From Paractinoplanes toevensis (GTDB lineage: Bacteria > Actinomycetota > Actinomycetes > Mycobacteriales > Micromonosporaceae): a stretch of 64,000 nucleotides of DNA. Numbering within the stretch: position 1 is the stretch's first letter; each line of letters opens with the position of its first letter. Made by a program: the position numbers and the translations under genes. Positions 41,299 to 49,670 of this stretch are shown one piece after another. The notes under the pieces are model-generated. The model had not been told where the DNA came from. It worked only from the letters and a program-made list of their open reading frames with translations, and made no database searches. The DNA lies in assembly GCF_018332695.1 (NCBI RefSeq), contig NZ_BOQN01000028.1:1-64000 (forward strand), written 5' to 3'.

Positions 41299-41393
41299 AG
41301 GGCGGCCGGTACCCGATTTGCGGTCTTGGGAACGTCAGACTTTCCAAAACCCACTAGTTCCGTAGGCGTCATAGGAATGACTAGGGTGGAGGG

Positions 41394-42524
41394 GTGAGAT
41401 TCCAGGTTCTCGACATCCTGCCGCACCTGACGAACCCGGTCACCGGCCGCGCGATCCGGGTGGACGAGCGGTTCTCCCAGGCCCTGACCGCCGCCCGCTA
41501 CGCCGAGGAGTTCGGCTTCGACGCCGTCGCGCTCGGCGAGCGGCACGCGGGCCAGTTCCTGTCCAGCGGGGTCACCGTGCTGCTCGGGGCGATCGCCGCC
41601 ACCACCAGCCGGGTGCGCATCCAGACCGGCGTCTCGGTGCTGTCGATCCACGACCCGCTGCGCGTCGCCGAGGACTACGCCACGGTCGACCAGCTCTCCC
41701 GAGGGCGGCTCGAGCTGGTCATCGGCAAGGGCAACGAGCTGCGCCAGCTGCCGATGTTCGGCATCGAGAACGGCGATCAGTGGGACGCCCTGGCCGAGAA
41801 GTACGAGCTGCTGCGCCGGCTGTGGCGGGAGGAGGACGTCACCTGGCAGGGCCGGTTCCGCGGGCCGCTCGACGCGGTGACCAGCCTGCCCCGGCCGTAC
41901 GCCGGAAGTCCTCGCGTCTGGCACGGCTCGGCGACCACCCTGACCTCGGCGGAACTCGCGGCCAAGTGGGGGGACCCGCTGTTCTCGGCCAACGCGATCC
42001 AGCCGCGCGACAACTACACCGTCCTCATCGACCACTACCGGCGGCGGTACGCCGAGAACGGCCACGATCCGCGGTTCGCCTACGTCGCGGCCGGGGCCGG
42101 CTTCCTCTACCTGGCCGACACCACGCAGCAGGCGCGGGAGGCGTTCGGGCCGACCTACGAGCGCCTCGTCGCCTACTTCAACCAGCCGGGCAACCACACC
42201 CCGGGCAACGAGATGACCTTCGGGAGCATCGACGACGCCATCGCCCGCGGGCCGGTCCTGGTCGGGTCGCCGCAGCAGGTCACCGAGAAGATCCTCTGGT
42301 TCCACGAGGCGTTCGGGCACGACCTCCAGTCGTTCAGCCTGCCCACGATGATCCCGCACGAGCAACAGCTGCACATGCTCGAACGGCTCCCCACCGAGGT
42401 GATCCCGGTGGTCCGCAAGGCCGCGCCGACCACGCTCTGGAGCGACCAGGACCCGTACGGCGGCCGGCCCGCGGCCGCCGGTCGCACGGTCGCCGACGCG
42501 GCCGCCGAGATCGAGAAGGCCTAG
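41394..42524 (+). CDS. LLM-class (luciferase-like) flavin-dependent oxidoreductase
   Basis: 376-aa TIM-barrel enzyme of the bacterial-luciferase-like monooxygenase superfamily, using F420H2 or FMNH2. Conserved features are YAEEFGFDAVALGERH near the N-terminus, IAATTSRVRIQTGVSVLSIHDPLRVAEDYATVDQLS (flavin side), and the C-terminal LVGSPQQVTEKILWFHEAFG. GTG 41394 is preceded by GGAGG. In actinomycetes many such proteins use F420, but the cofactor is not decided by sequence here. The stop interlocks with the convergent ligase gene in CTAG (42521-42524). Confidence 0.92.
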   Translation: MRFQVLDILPHLTNPVTGRAIRVDERFSQALTAARYAEEFGFDAVALGERHAGQFLSSGVTVLLGAIAATTSRVRIQTGVSVLSIHDPLRVAEDYATVDQLSRGRLELVIGKGNELRQLPMFGIENGDQWDALAEKYELLRRLWREEDVTWQGRFRGPLDAVTSLPRPYAGSPRVWHGSATTLTSAELAAKWGDPLFSANAIQPRDNYTVLIDHYRRRYAENGHDPRFAYVAAGAGFLYLADTTQQAREAFGPTYERLVAYFNQPGNHTPGNEMTFGSIDDAIARGPVLVGSPQQVTEKILWFHEAFGHDLQSFSLPTMIPHEQQLHMLERLPTEVIPVVRKAAPTTLWSDQDPYGGRPAAAGRTVADAAAEIEKA

Positions 42525-43654
42525 CCCTCGCGCAGCTCCCGCACCAGGGACGAGACGACGGCCTTGAGGCTTCCGTCGTTGTCCGCGGCCACCCGGAGCT
42601 GCCGCTGGTAGCTGGCTCCGCCGGTGATGATGTCCCGCACCTGCTCCAGCTCCACCGCGCAGCCGAGCGCGTCGGCGATCGGGGCCAGGGCCGGCAGCAG
42701 CTCGCCGAGGTCCTCGGTGACCAGCCGTTCGTCGCCGGCCGAGTTACGGATGATGATGGCGTCCATGCCGTAGCGGGCCGACCGCCACTTGTTCTCCCGG
42801 ACGTACCACGGCTGCATGGTCGGCACCTCCCGGCCGGCGTCGAGCTCGGCCGACAGGTGCTCGGCCAGGCACTGCGTGAGGGCCGCGATCGCGCCGATCT
42901 CCCGGGTGGTGGGGATGCCGTCGAACGTGCGCACCTCGATCGTGCCCCACTTCGGCGAGGGGCGGATGTCCCAGCGCAGCTCGGTCAGGTCCTCGATGAC
43001 GCCGATGTGCTTCAGGTCGGCGACCATCGCCTCGTACTGCGCCCAGTCGGTGAACTGCGGCGGCAGGCCGGCGGTCGGCAACTGCTGGAACATCAGCGCC
43101 CGGTTGGATGCGTACCCGGTGTTCTCCCCCGACCAGAACGGGCTCGACGCACTGAGCGCCTGGAAGTGCGGCAGGTAGGTGAGCAGGCCGTCGATGATCG
43201 GGAACACCTTGCGGCGGTCCTCGACCGCCACGTGGACATGCACGCCCCAGATCATCATCTGCCGGCCCCACCAGCGGGTGCGGTCGATGAGGGTGGCGTA
43301 GCGCGGCTTGTCCGGGGTCACCTGCTGCTGGAACCACTGGCTGAACGGGTGGGTACCGGACGAGATGAGGTCGACACCCATCGGCTCGGCGAACCCGGCG
43401 ACCCGCTCGACCAGGCCGGTGAGATCGGCGACCGCGTCGCGCACCCGGTGGTGCGGGGCGCTGACGATCTCCAGGGTGTTGGTGAGCAACTCGTTGGTGA
43501 CGTGCGGAAAACCCTCCACGGCACCGATCTTCGACAGGAGCTCCGGGGCGGCGGCGGTCAACTCGCCGCTACGCCGGTCGACGCAGGCTATTTCCCATTC
43601 GATCCCCAGCCGTGATCGCGCCGACCCGGCGAAGTCGATGTGCACTCGTCCCAT
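42521..43654 (-). CDS. Glutamate-cysteine ligase family 2 (GCS2) protein
   Basis: 377-aa cytosolic ATP-grasp-like carboxylate-amine ligase of the GCS2 group (actinobacterial glutamate-cysteine ligase/YbdK type). Motifs: RLGIEWEIACVD at the first strand, NELLTNTLEIVSAPH, the central MIWGVHVHVAV with metal-binding His residues, and WDIRPSPKWGTIEVRTFD. It is expected to form gamma-glutamyl or related amide bonds. ATG 43654 (MGRVHIDFAG) is chosen because the family fold starts there; GTG 43687 adds 11 residues without clear support. It overlaps the convergent oxidoreductase by 4 bp. Confidence 0.88.
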   Translation of the reverse strand: MGRVHIDFAGSARSRLGIEWEIACVDRRSGELTAAAPELLSKIGAVEGFPHVTNELLTNTLEIVSAPHHRVRDAVADLTGLVERVAGFAEPMGVDLISSGTHPFSQWFQQQVTPDKPRYATLIDRTRWWGRQMMIWGVHVHVAVEDRRKVFPIIDGLLTYLPHFQALSASSPFWSGENTGYASNRALMFQQLPTAGLPPQFTDWAQYEAMVADLKHIGVIEDLTELRWDIRPSPKWGTIEVRTFDGIPTTREIGAIAALTQCLAEHLSAELDAGREVPTMQPWYVRENKWRSARYGMDAIIIRNSAGDERLVTEDLGELLPALAPIADALGCAVELEQVRDIITGGASYQRQLRVAADNDGSLKAVVSSLVRELREG

Positions 43655-43776
43655 TATGCCGGTCGCCGAGAGTGTGTCAGTCGACACCTATCGGTAATAG
43701 AACCGTTGTTTCCCGTTGCCGGCCCGTAACTTTGAGGGCTGCACTCGACCCGTGAGGTGGAAATGGAGCACGCCAG

Positions 43777-46700
43777 GTGACCGTGACGACTGATCTGCAA
43801 CTGATCGATCTTCCCGAGGTCACCTCAGCTCCCGAGGCGCCGGCACTGTTCCGCTCCCGATCCGCGCCAGTGCGCCGCACCCTGCTCGACATCCTGGACG
43901 CGACCGTGCTGGCCCATCCCGGAGCCCGCGCGATCGACGCCGGTGCCACCCGGCTGACCTACCGTGAGCTGGCCGACGAGGTCGAGGCGGTGCGCGCCAC
44001 GCTGAGCGGGCACGGCGTGGGTGCCGGCGACCGGGTCGGCATCCGCGTCTCCTCCGGTACGGCCGAGCTCTACCTGGCCATCCTCGGTGTCCTCGCCGCC
44101 GGCGCCGCGTACGTCCCGGTCGACGCGGACGACCCCGAGGAACGCGCCGAGCTGGTCTTCGCCGAGGCCGGCGTCAGTGCCGTCATCACCGACGACCTGA
44201 CCGTGTCGCTACGGCGTACCCCCGAGGGCCGTCCCGGACGGCCCGGACCGGCCGACGACGCCTGGATCATCTTCACCTCCGGATCCACCGGCACCCCGAA
44301 GGGGGTGGCCGTCTCGCACGGCGCCGCGGCCGCGTTCGTGGACGCCGAGGCCCAGCTGTTCCTCGAGGACGAGAACATCGGCCCGCACGACCGCGTCCTG
44401 GCCGGCCTGTCGGTGGCCTTCGACGCCTCCTGCGAGGAGATGTGGCTGGCCTGGCGGCACGGCGCCTGCCTGGTGCCGGCCGAGCGCTCGCTGGTGCGCA
44501 GCGGCGTCGATCTGGGTCCGTGGCTGGCCGAGCAGCGCATCACCGTGGTGTCCACGGTGCCGACCCTGGCCGCGCTGTGGCCGGTCGAGGCGCTCGACGA
44601 CGTCCGGCTGCTGATCTTCGGCGGCGAGGCGTGCCCGCCCGAGCTGGCCGAACGCCTCGCGGTCGAGGGCCGCGAGGTGTGGAACACGTACGGCCCCACC
44701 GAGGCGACCGTGGTGGCCTGCGCCGCGCGGATGACCGGTGAGGGCCCGGTGCGCATCGGGCTGCCGCTGGCCGGCTGGGAGCTGGCGGTGGTCGACGCGG
44801 CCGGCGATCCGGTCGCCATGGGCGAGACCGGCGAGCTGGTCATCGGCGGGGTCGGACTGGCCCGTTACCTGGACGCCGCCAAGGACGCCGAGAAGTTCGC
44901 GCCGCTGGAGTCCCTGGGCTGGGCGCGCGCCTACCGCAGCGGCGACATCGTCCGCGCCGAGCCCGCGGGGTTGCTGTTCCTCGGCCGGGGCGACGAGCAG
45001 GTCAAGCTGGGCGGGCGCCGGATCGAGCTGGGTGAGGTGGACGCCGCCCTGCAGGCCCTGCCGGACGTCGCCGGTGCGGCCGCCGCCGTGAAGCGGACCG
45101 CCGCGGGCAATCAGCTCCTGGTCGGCTACGTCGTGCCGCGCGAGGGCTTCGACGCCGCGGCGGCGGCGCTGCGCATCCGCGAGCAGTTGCCGGCCGCGCT
45201 GGTCCCGCTGCTGGCCGAGGTCGACGCGCTGCCCACCCGCACCTCGGGCAAGGTCGACCGGGCCGCGCTGCCCTGGCCGCTCGCCTCCGGCGGCGGGATC
45301 GGCGAGCTGTCGGTCACCGAGGAATGGCTGGCCGGCGGCTGGGAGGAGATCCTCGGCGTACGGCCGAAGGCCGCCGACGCCGACTTCTTCTCCAGCGGTG
45401 GCAGCAGCCTCAACGCCGCCCAGTTGGTGGCCTGGATCCGCCGCGAGCACCCGCAGGTGTCGGTGGCCGACGTCTACCAGCACCCCCGGCTGTCGCAGCT
45501 GGCCGCGGTACTCGACGCGCTGGTCACGACGTCGGCGGTGCGCCGGGAGGTGCGGCCCACGCCGCGCCGGGCCGGGCTGTTCCAGGGTCTGCTGATGCTG
45601 CCGATGCTGGCCCTGGTCGGGCTGCGCTGGCTGACCGTCCTCGCGGCTTTCGCCAAGATCGTGGCCCTGCCCGTGACGCAGGTGTCCTGGTGGTGGATCG
45701 CGGCCGGCTGGGCGCTGCTGTTCAGCCCGCCCGGCCGGATCGCCACCGCGGCGGCCGGAGCGCGGCTGCTGCTGAAGGGTGTCCGCCCGGGCGACCATCC
45801 GCGCGGCGGCGGCGTGCACGTGCGGCTGTGGGCGGCCGAGCGGCTGGCCGACCTGACCGGCGCGACCGGCGTGGCCGGGGCGGGCTGGATGATCACCTAC
45901 GCGAAGGCGCTCGGCGCCCAGATCGGCCCGGACGTCGACCTGCACTCGGCGCCGCCGGTCACCGGCCTGCTCAAACTCGGCCGCGGTGCCGCGATCGAGC
46001 CGGAGGTCGACCTGTCCGGCTACTGGGTCGACGGCGATGTCGTCCGGGTCGGCAAGGTGCGGATCGGCGCCGGCGCCCGGGTCGGCTCCCGCAGCACGCT
46101 GATGCCCGGCGCCCGGATCGGCAAGGGCGCGCGGATCGACGCCGGCACCACCGTCACCGGCGCCGTACGGGCGAACAAGCGCGGCCGGGACGGCACGACC
46201 TGGCCGGCCGAGCGTCCCCCGCACCGCTCCCGGCTCTGGGTGGCCCTGTACAGCCTGACCGCACAGTTGCTGGGCCTGCTGCCGGTGGTGGCCGTGCTCC
46301 CGGCCCTCGCCATCCTCGCCGGGCGGCCCACCCTCGGCGCCGCGCTGCTCGCGGCCCCGGTGGCGGCGGTCGCCTACTTCGTGAGCTACGCGCTGCTCGT
46401 CCTGGCCGCCGTCCGGCTGCTCAGCGCCGGCCTGCGAGCCGGTTTCCACCCGGTCCGCGGCCGGGTGGCCTGGCAGGTCTGGACCACCGAGCGGCTGATG
46501 GGGATGGCCCGGATCGCGCTCTTCCCGATGTATGCAAGCCTGTTCACCCCGGTGTGGCTGCGCCTGCTCGGCGCGAAGATCGGCCGCAACGCCGAGGTGT
46601 CGACGGTGCTCGCCCTCCCGGCGATGACCACGGTCGACGACGGCGCGTTCCTGGCCGACGACACCATGGTCGCCACCTACGAGCTGAGCCACGGCTGGCT

Positions 46701-47589
46701 GCGGGTGGCCCCGGCCCGGATCGGCAAGCAGGCGTTCCTCGGCAACTCCGGGATGGCCGCGCCCGGCCGGTCGGTGCCCAAGCGCGGCCTGGTCGGGGTG
46801 CTCTCCTCGGCGCCGCGCAAGGCGAAGAAGGGCTCGTCGTGGCTCGGCTCGCCGCCGATGCCGCTGCGCCGCACCGCCTCGTCCGGCGACGCGGCCCGCA
46901 CCTACGCCCCGCCGCTGCGGCTGAAGGCGGCCCGGGCCGCGATCGAGCTGTGCCGCATCGTCCCGGTGATGGTCGCCGGCGTCCTCGCCGTCGGGATGCT
47001 GGCCGCGCTGGCCGCGATCTGGCAGGCGGCCGGCGTCTGGGCCGCCGCGCTCGCCGCCGGTCCGGTGCTGTTCGCCGCCGCGATCTCCGCCGCGCTGCTG
47101 GCGACCGCCGCGAAGTGGCTGCTGGTCGGCCGGTTCCGGGTCACCGAGCACGCGCTGTGGACGTCGTTCGTCTGGCGCAACGAGCTCGCCGACACGTTCG
47201 TCGAGGTGCTCGCCGCACCGTGGCTGTTCCGCTTCGCCACCGGCACGCCGCTGCTGAACGTGTGGCTGCGGACGCTCGGCGCGAAGATCGGCCGGGGTGC
47301 CTGGCTGGAGACGTTCTGGCTGCCGGAGTACGACCTGGTGCGGCTCGGCGCGGGCGCCACCGTCAACCGGGGCTGCGTAGTGCAAACTCACCTGTTCCAT
47401 GATCGGATCATGAGCATGGATGAGGTCACTCTGGGCGCGGGCGCCACGCTCGGCCCGCACGGCATCGTGCTGCCCGGTGCGAGCATCGGCGCCCGCACCA
47501 CGGTCGGGCCCGGCTCGCTGGTCACCCGCGGCGACGCGGTGCCGGCGGACAGCCGGTGGCTGGGCAACCCGATCGCGAATTGGGTATGA
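43777..47589 (+). CDS. Pls/PosA-type membrane NRPS (poly-amino-acid synthetase-like)
   Basis: 1270-aa single-module synthetase. The adenylation domain (~25-490) has FTSGSTGTPKGVAVSH, TYGPTEATV, YRSGDIV, LGGRRIELGEVDAAL and the A10 Lys in RTSGKVDRAALPW. The carrier domain (~510-580) has phosphopantetheine Ser in FFSSGGSSLNAAQLV. Instead of a condensation or thioesterase domain there are six transmembrane helices. These alternate with three left-handed beta-helix acyltransferase-like soluble domains (~690-790, ~920-1010, ~1150-1270). That is the architecture of epsilon-poly-L-lysine synthetase and relatives. It should activate one amino acid and polymerise it or couple it at the membrane. The ATGA overlap couples it to an M1 peptidase gene. 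Confidence 0.93.
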   Translation: MTVTTDLQLIDLPEVTSAPEAPALFRSRSAPVRRTLLDILDATVLAHPGARAIDAGATRLTYRELADEVEAVRATLSGHGVGAGDRVGIRVSSGTAELYLAILGVLAAGAAYVPVDADDPEERAELVFAEAGVSAVITDDLTVSLRRTPEGRPGRPGPADDAWIIFTSGSTGTPKGVAVSHGAAAAFVDAEAQLFLEDENIGPHDRVLAGLSVAFDASCEEMWLAWRHGACLVPAERSLVRSGVDLGPWLAEQRITVVSTVPTLAALWPVEALDDVRLLIFGGEACPPELAERLAVEGREVWNTYGPTEATVVACAARMTGEGPVRIGLPLAGWELAVVDAAGDPVAMGETGELVIGGVGLARYLDAAKDAEKFAPLESLGWARAYRSGDIVRAEPAGLLFLGRGDEQVKLGGRRIELGEVDAALQALPDVAGAAAAVKRTAAGNQLLVGYVVPREGFDAAAAALRIREQLPAALVPLLAEVDALPTRTSGKVDRAALPWPLASGGGIGELSVTEEWLAGGWEEILGVRPKAADADFFSSGGSSLNAAQLVAWIRREHPQVSVADVYQHPRLSQLAAVLDALVTTSAVRREVRPTPRRAGLFQGLLMLPMLALVGLRWLTVLAAFAKIVALPVTQVSWWWIAAGWALLFSPPGRIATAAAGARLLLKGVRPGDHPRGGGVHVRLWAAERLADLTGATGVAGAGWMITYAKALGAQIGPDVDLHSAPPVTGLLKLGRGAAIEPEVDLSGYWVDGDVVRVGKVRIGAGARVGSRSTLMPGARIGKGARIDAGTTVTGAVRANKRGRDGTTWPAERPPHRSRLWVALYSLTAQLLGLLPVVAVLPALAILAGRPTLGAALLAAPVAAVAYFVSYALLVLAAVRLLSAGLRAGFHPVRGRVAWQVWTTERLMGMARIALFPMYASLFTPVWLRLLGAKIGRNAEVSTVLALPAMTTVDDGAFLADDTMVATYELSHGWLRVAPARIGKQAFLGNSGMAAPGRSVPKRGLVGVLSSAPRKAKKGSSWLGSPPMPLRRTASSGDAARTYAPPLRLKAARAAIELCRIVPVMVAGVLAVGMLAALAAIWQAAGVWAAALAAGPVLFAAAISAALLATAAKWLLVGRFRVTEHALWTSFVWRNELADTFVEVLAAPWLFRFATGTPLLNVWLRTLGAKIGRGAWLETFWLPEYDLVRLGAGATVNRGCVVQTHLFHDRIMSMDEVTLGAGATLGPHGIVLPGASIGARTTVGPGSLVTRGDAVPADSRWLGNPIANWV

Positions 47590-48878
47590 CGGCAACACCC
47601 GGAGCTGACCGTTCGACCGATTCGTACCTTCCCGAACACGGCAACGGCGGCTACCGGGTGCTCCACTACGACCTCGACCTCGATTACCGGGTCACCTCGA
47701 ACCGGCTCGCCGGCCGGGCGGTCGTGACGGCGCGGGCCGGGCAGTGGTTGTCCCGGTTCAGCCTCGACCTCGGCCGCTTCCGGATCTCCGACGTGCGGGT
47801 CGACGGGCGGCCGGCCAAATACACCCACCAGAACGGCAAGCTGCGGATCAAACCGGAGAAGCCGATCGGGTACGGCGCGTCCTTCACCACCGAGATCCGG
47901 TACGCCGGGACGCCGGTACCGATCTCCGGCCGGTGGGGGGACATCGGCTGGGACGAGCTGACCGACGGGGCGCTCGTCGCCAGCCAGCCGAACGGGGCGC
48001 CGTCCTGGTTCCCGTGCAACGACCGGCCCGACGACAAGGCCACCTACCTGGTCACCATCACCGCGCCGGCGCCGTACACCGCGCTGGTCACCGGCGACCT
48101 CGTGGCCCGCCGCCGCGGTGCCGGCACCCGCACCTGGGTGTACGAGCGGAACGAGCCCACCCCGGCGTATCTGATGAGTGTCCAGGTCGGACGGTACGAC
48201 CTGGTCGAGCTGGCCGCGGGCGGGGTGATCCAGCGGGCCGCGATCCCGCCCCGGCTGCGGACGCTGTTCCGGCACGACTTCGGCCGGCACGGCGAGATCA
48301 TGACGGCGATGGAACGGTTCTTCGGGCCGTACCCGTTCCTCGAGTACGTCGTGGTGGTCGCCGACGACGACCTGGACGACCCGATCGAGGCGCAGGGCAT
48401 GGCCGTCTTCGGCCGCAACCACGTCGACGGCCGGCGCACCCACGAGCGGCTGGTCGCGCACGAACTCGCCCACCAGTGGTTCGGCAACAGCCTGACGGTC
48501 GCCGACTGGCGGCACATCTGGCTCAACGAGGGCTTCGCGACGTACGCCGAATGGTTGTGGTCCGAGGTTTCCGGCGGTCCGCCGGCGGCCGCCCACGCGG
48601 CCCAGTGGCACGCCTGGCTGGCGACCCACCGGGTGCAGATCGTGGTCGCGGACCCGGGCGTGGACCGAATGTTCGATCCGATGGTCTACAAGCGCGGCGC
48701 GCTGACCCTGCACGCCCTGCGCACGAAGGTGGGCGACGCCGCGTTCTTCGCGCTGCTGCGCTCCTGGGTGGCCGAGCACCGGCACTCGACCGTGACCACC
48801 GGCCAGTTCCGCGCCCACGCCGACCAGGACGACCTGCTGACCGCGTGGCTCGACCGCCCGCAACTACCTCCACTCTAG
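47586..48878 (+). CDS. M1-family zinc aminopeptidase paired with the Pls-like synthetase
   Basis: 430-aa metallopeptidase lacking a signal peptide. The exopeptidase motif QGMAVFGRN stands in the GAMEN-equivalent position. The zinc site is VAHELAHQWFGNSL (~291), with the third ligand in WLNEGFATY, and the late YKRGALTLHALR is also present. It is shorter than ~850-aa M1 enzymes because the C-terminal helical domain is nearly absent. ATG 47586 overlaps the Pls stop. In epsilon-polylysine producers a zinc peptidase that degrades the polymer is known, so a self-protection, trimming or release role is inferred. Its stop interlocks with the convergent gene in CTAG at 48875-48878. Confidence 0.92.
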   Translation: MTATPGADRSTDSYLPEHGNGGYRVLHYDLDLDYRVTSNRLAGRAVVTARAGQWLSRFSLDLGRFRISDVRVDGRPAKYTHQNGKLRIKPEKPIGYGASFTTEIRYAGTPVPISGRWGDIGWDELTDGALVASQPNGAPSWFPCNDRPDDKATYLVTITAPAPYTALVTGDLVARRRGAGTRTWVYERNEPTPAYLMSVQVGRYDLVELAAGGVIQRAAIPPRLRTLFRHDFGRHGEIMTAMERFFGPYPFLEYVVVVADDDLDDPIEAQGMAVFGRNHVDGRRTHERLVAHELAHQWFGNSLTVADWRHIWLNEGFATYAEWLWSEVSGGPPAAAHAAQWHAWLATHRVQIVVADPGVDRMFDPMVYKRGALTLHALRTKVGDAAFFALLRSWVAEHRHSTVTTGQFRAHADQDDLLTAWLDRPQLPPL

Positions 48879-49279
48879 AGGGATCCGAGGACCGCTTTCC
48901 GTGACAGTTCAGCTGCGGTTGTCGGGGACGCGACCAGCCAGGCGTGCCGGTCCCGCGGAGAGAACCGGTCCCACTCTCGCGGGACGGCGTCGACGATGCC
49001 GGCGCGGCTGTGCATCTTGCAGTGCTGACTCAGCCATCGGGAGACGGTGGCGGCGTCCGCGGTAGGCCGGTACACCGCTATCTCCCCCAGCGGAGTGCGG
49101 ACCGGTACCCACCGGCCACGTAGACCGCCACAAACTTTCCCCCGGCATCGCTGACCGTTACTCAGCCTGGCGATACAGCGCAAGGCGACCGCACCGCCCG
49201 GCGCGTAGAAGATCAGACCGTCCAGATATACGAGCTCGGGCCCCACGACCTCACCGTAGCGACAGACTCCGACGCCCAT
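48875..49279 (-). CDS. Hypothetical small protein with Cys pair
   Basis: 134-aa soluble protein of unknown function. Residues ~35-60 hold CIARLSNGQRCRGKVCGG, a Cys cluster with basic spacers that could bind metal. Later it has LGEIAVYRPTADAATVSRWLSQHCKMHS and a C-terminal FSPRDRHAWLV. ATG 49279 is chosen; GTG 49246 downstream is possible and neither has a strong ribosome-binding site. The promoter region is shared with the small protein/LuxR operon and carries a perfect 14-bp palindrome. GC3 is high throughout, supporting coding. No neighbour suggests a role. Confidence 0.6.
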   Translation of the reverse strand: MGVGVCRYGEVVGPELVYLDGLIFYAPGGAVALRCIARLSNGQRCRGKVCGGLRGRWVPVRTPLGEIAVYRPTADAATVSRWLSQHCKMHSRAGIVDAVPREWDRFSPRDRHAWLVASPTTAAELSRKAVLGSL

Positions 49280-49343
49280 CGCAGATCGCCGCACCGCTAT
49301 CCGGATACCGACGGCCCCTATCCGCCCTCCGCAGTGCGCTGGT

Positions 49344-49357
49344 CTAGGTATACCTAG
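49344..49357. promoter_or_regulatory. Perfect palindrome CTAGGTATACCTAG
   Basis: 14-bp palindrome in the ~196-bp divergent region between the hypothetical gene (49279) and the small-protein/LuxR operon (49476). AT content and symmetry suggest an operator, possibly for the LuxR protein or a dimeric repressor. Confidence 0.5.
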
Positions 49358-49475
49358 GCCACCTCTGCGCCCCGTCTGAACCACGGTGACCAGCGAAGAT
49401 ACGCAAGTGCTCCCGATGTGACAGCTCTCCCGCCGAACGAGGATCAATACATCGACGGCGACAAGGAGAAGGGCC

Positions 49476-49670
49476 ATGTTGATGCACGCGGATCTGATGC
49501 TGGTTCTGGCGAACGAGCGGCACCGTGAACTGATCGCCGAGGCCGACCGGCGCCGCGTCCTCACCAGCGCCCGCGAGGCCCGCCGGGCCAGGAAAGTCCC
49601 GGCGGTGCGCGGGCAGCCCACCGGTAGCCTGGCACCGTGCGAACCCTCCGTGGCGGTGCCAGCCCGGTGA
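49476..49670 (+). CDS. Small basic helical protein (64 aa) coupled to the LuxR regulator
   Basis: 64-aa protein, ATG 49476 with a strong AAGGAGAAGG upstream. Residues 1-42 form a likely amphipathic helix (LMLVLANERHRELIAEADRRRVLTSAREARRARK); the rest is short and Pro-rich. Similar short 'LMLxLAxxRxRELIAEAxRRR' proteins are familiar to me from actinomycetes but unnamed. The stop TGA (49668-49670) overlaps the LuxR ATG by one base (TGATG), so expression of the two is coupled. It might act as a leader peptide or a partner of the regulator; this is inferred. Confidence 0.65.
   Translation: MLMHADLMLVLANERHRELIAEADRRRVLTSAREARRARKVPAVRGQPTGSLAPCEPSVAVPAR

Noticed and set aside
44209..47598. 1100-codon open frame antisense to the Pls-like synthetase
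   Set aside because: Composition (Arg, Gly, His, Gln) is that of a high-GC shadow frame, while the + strand carries full A, T and LbH motifs.
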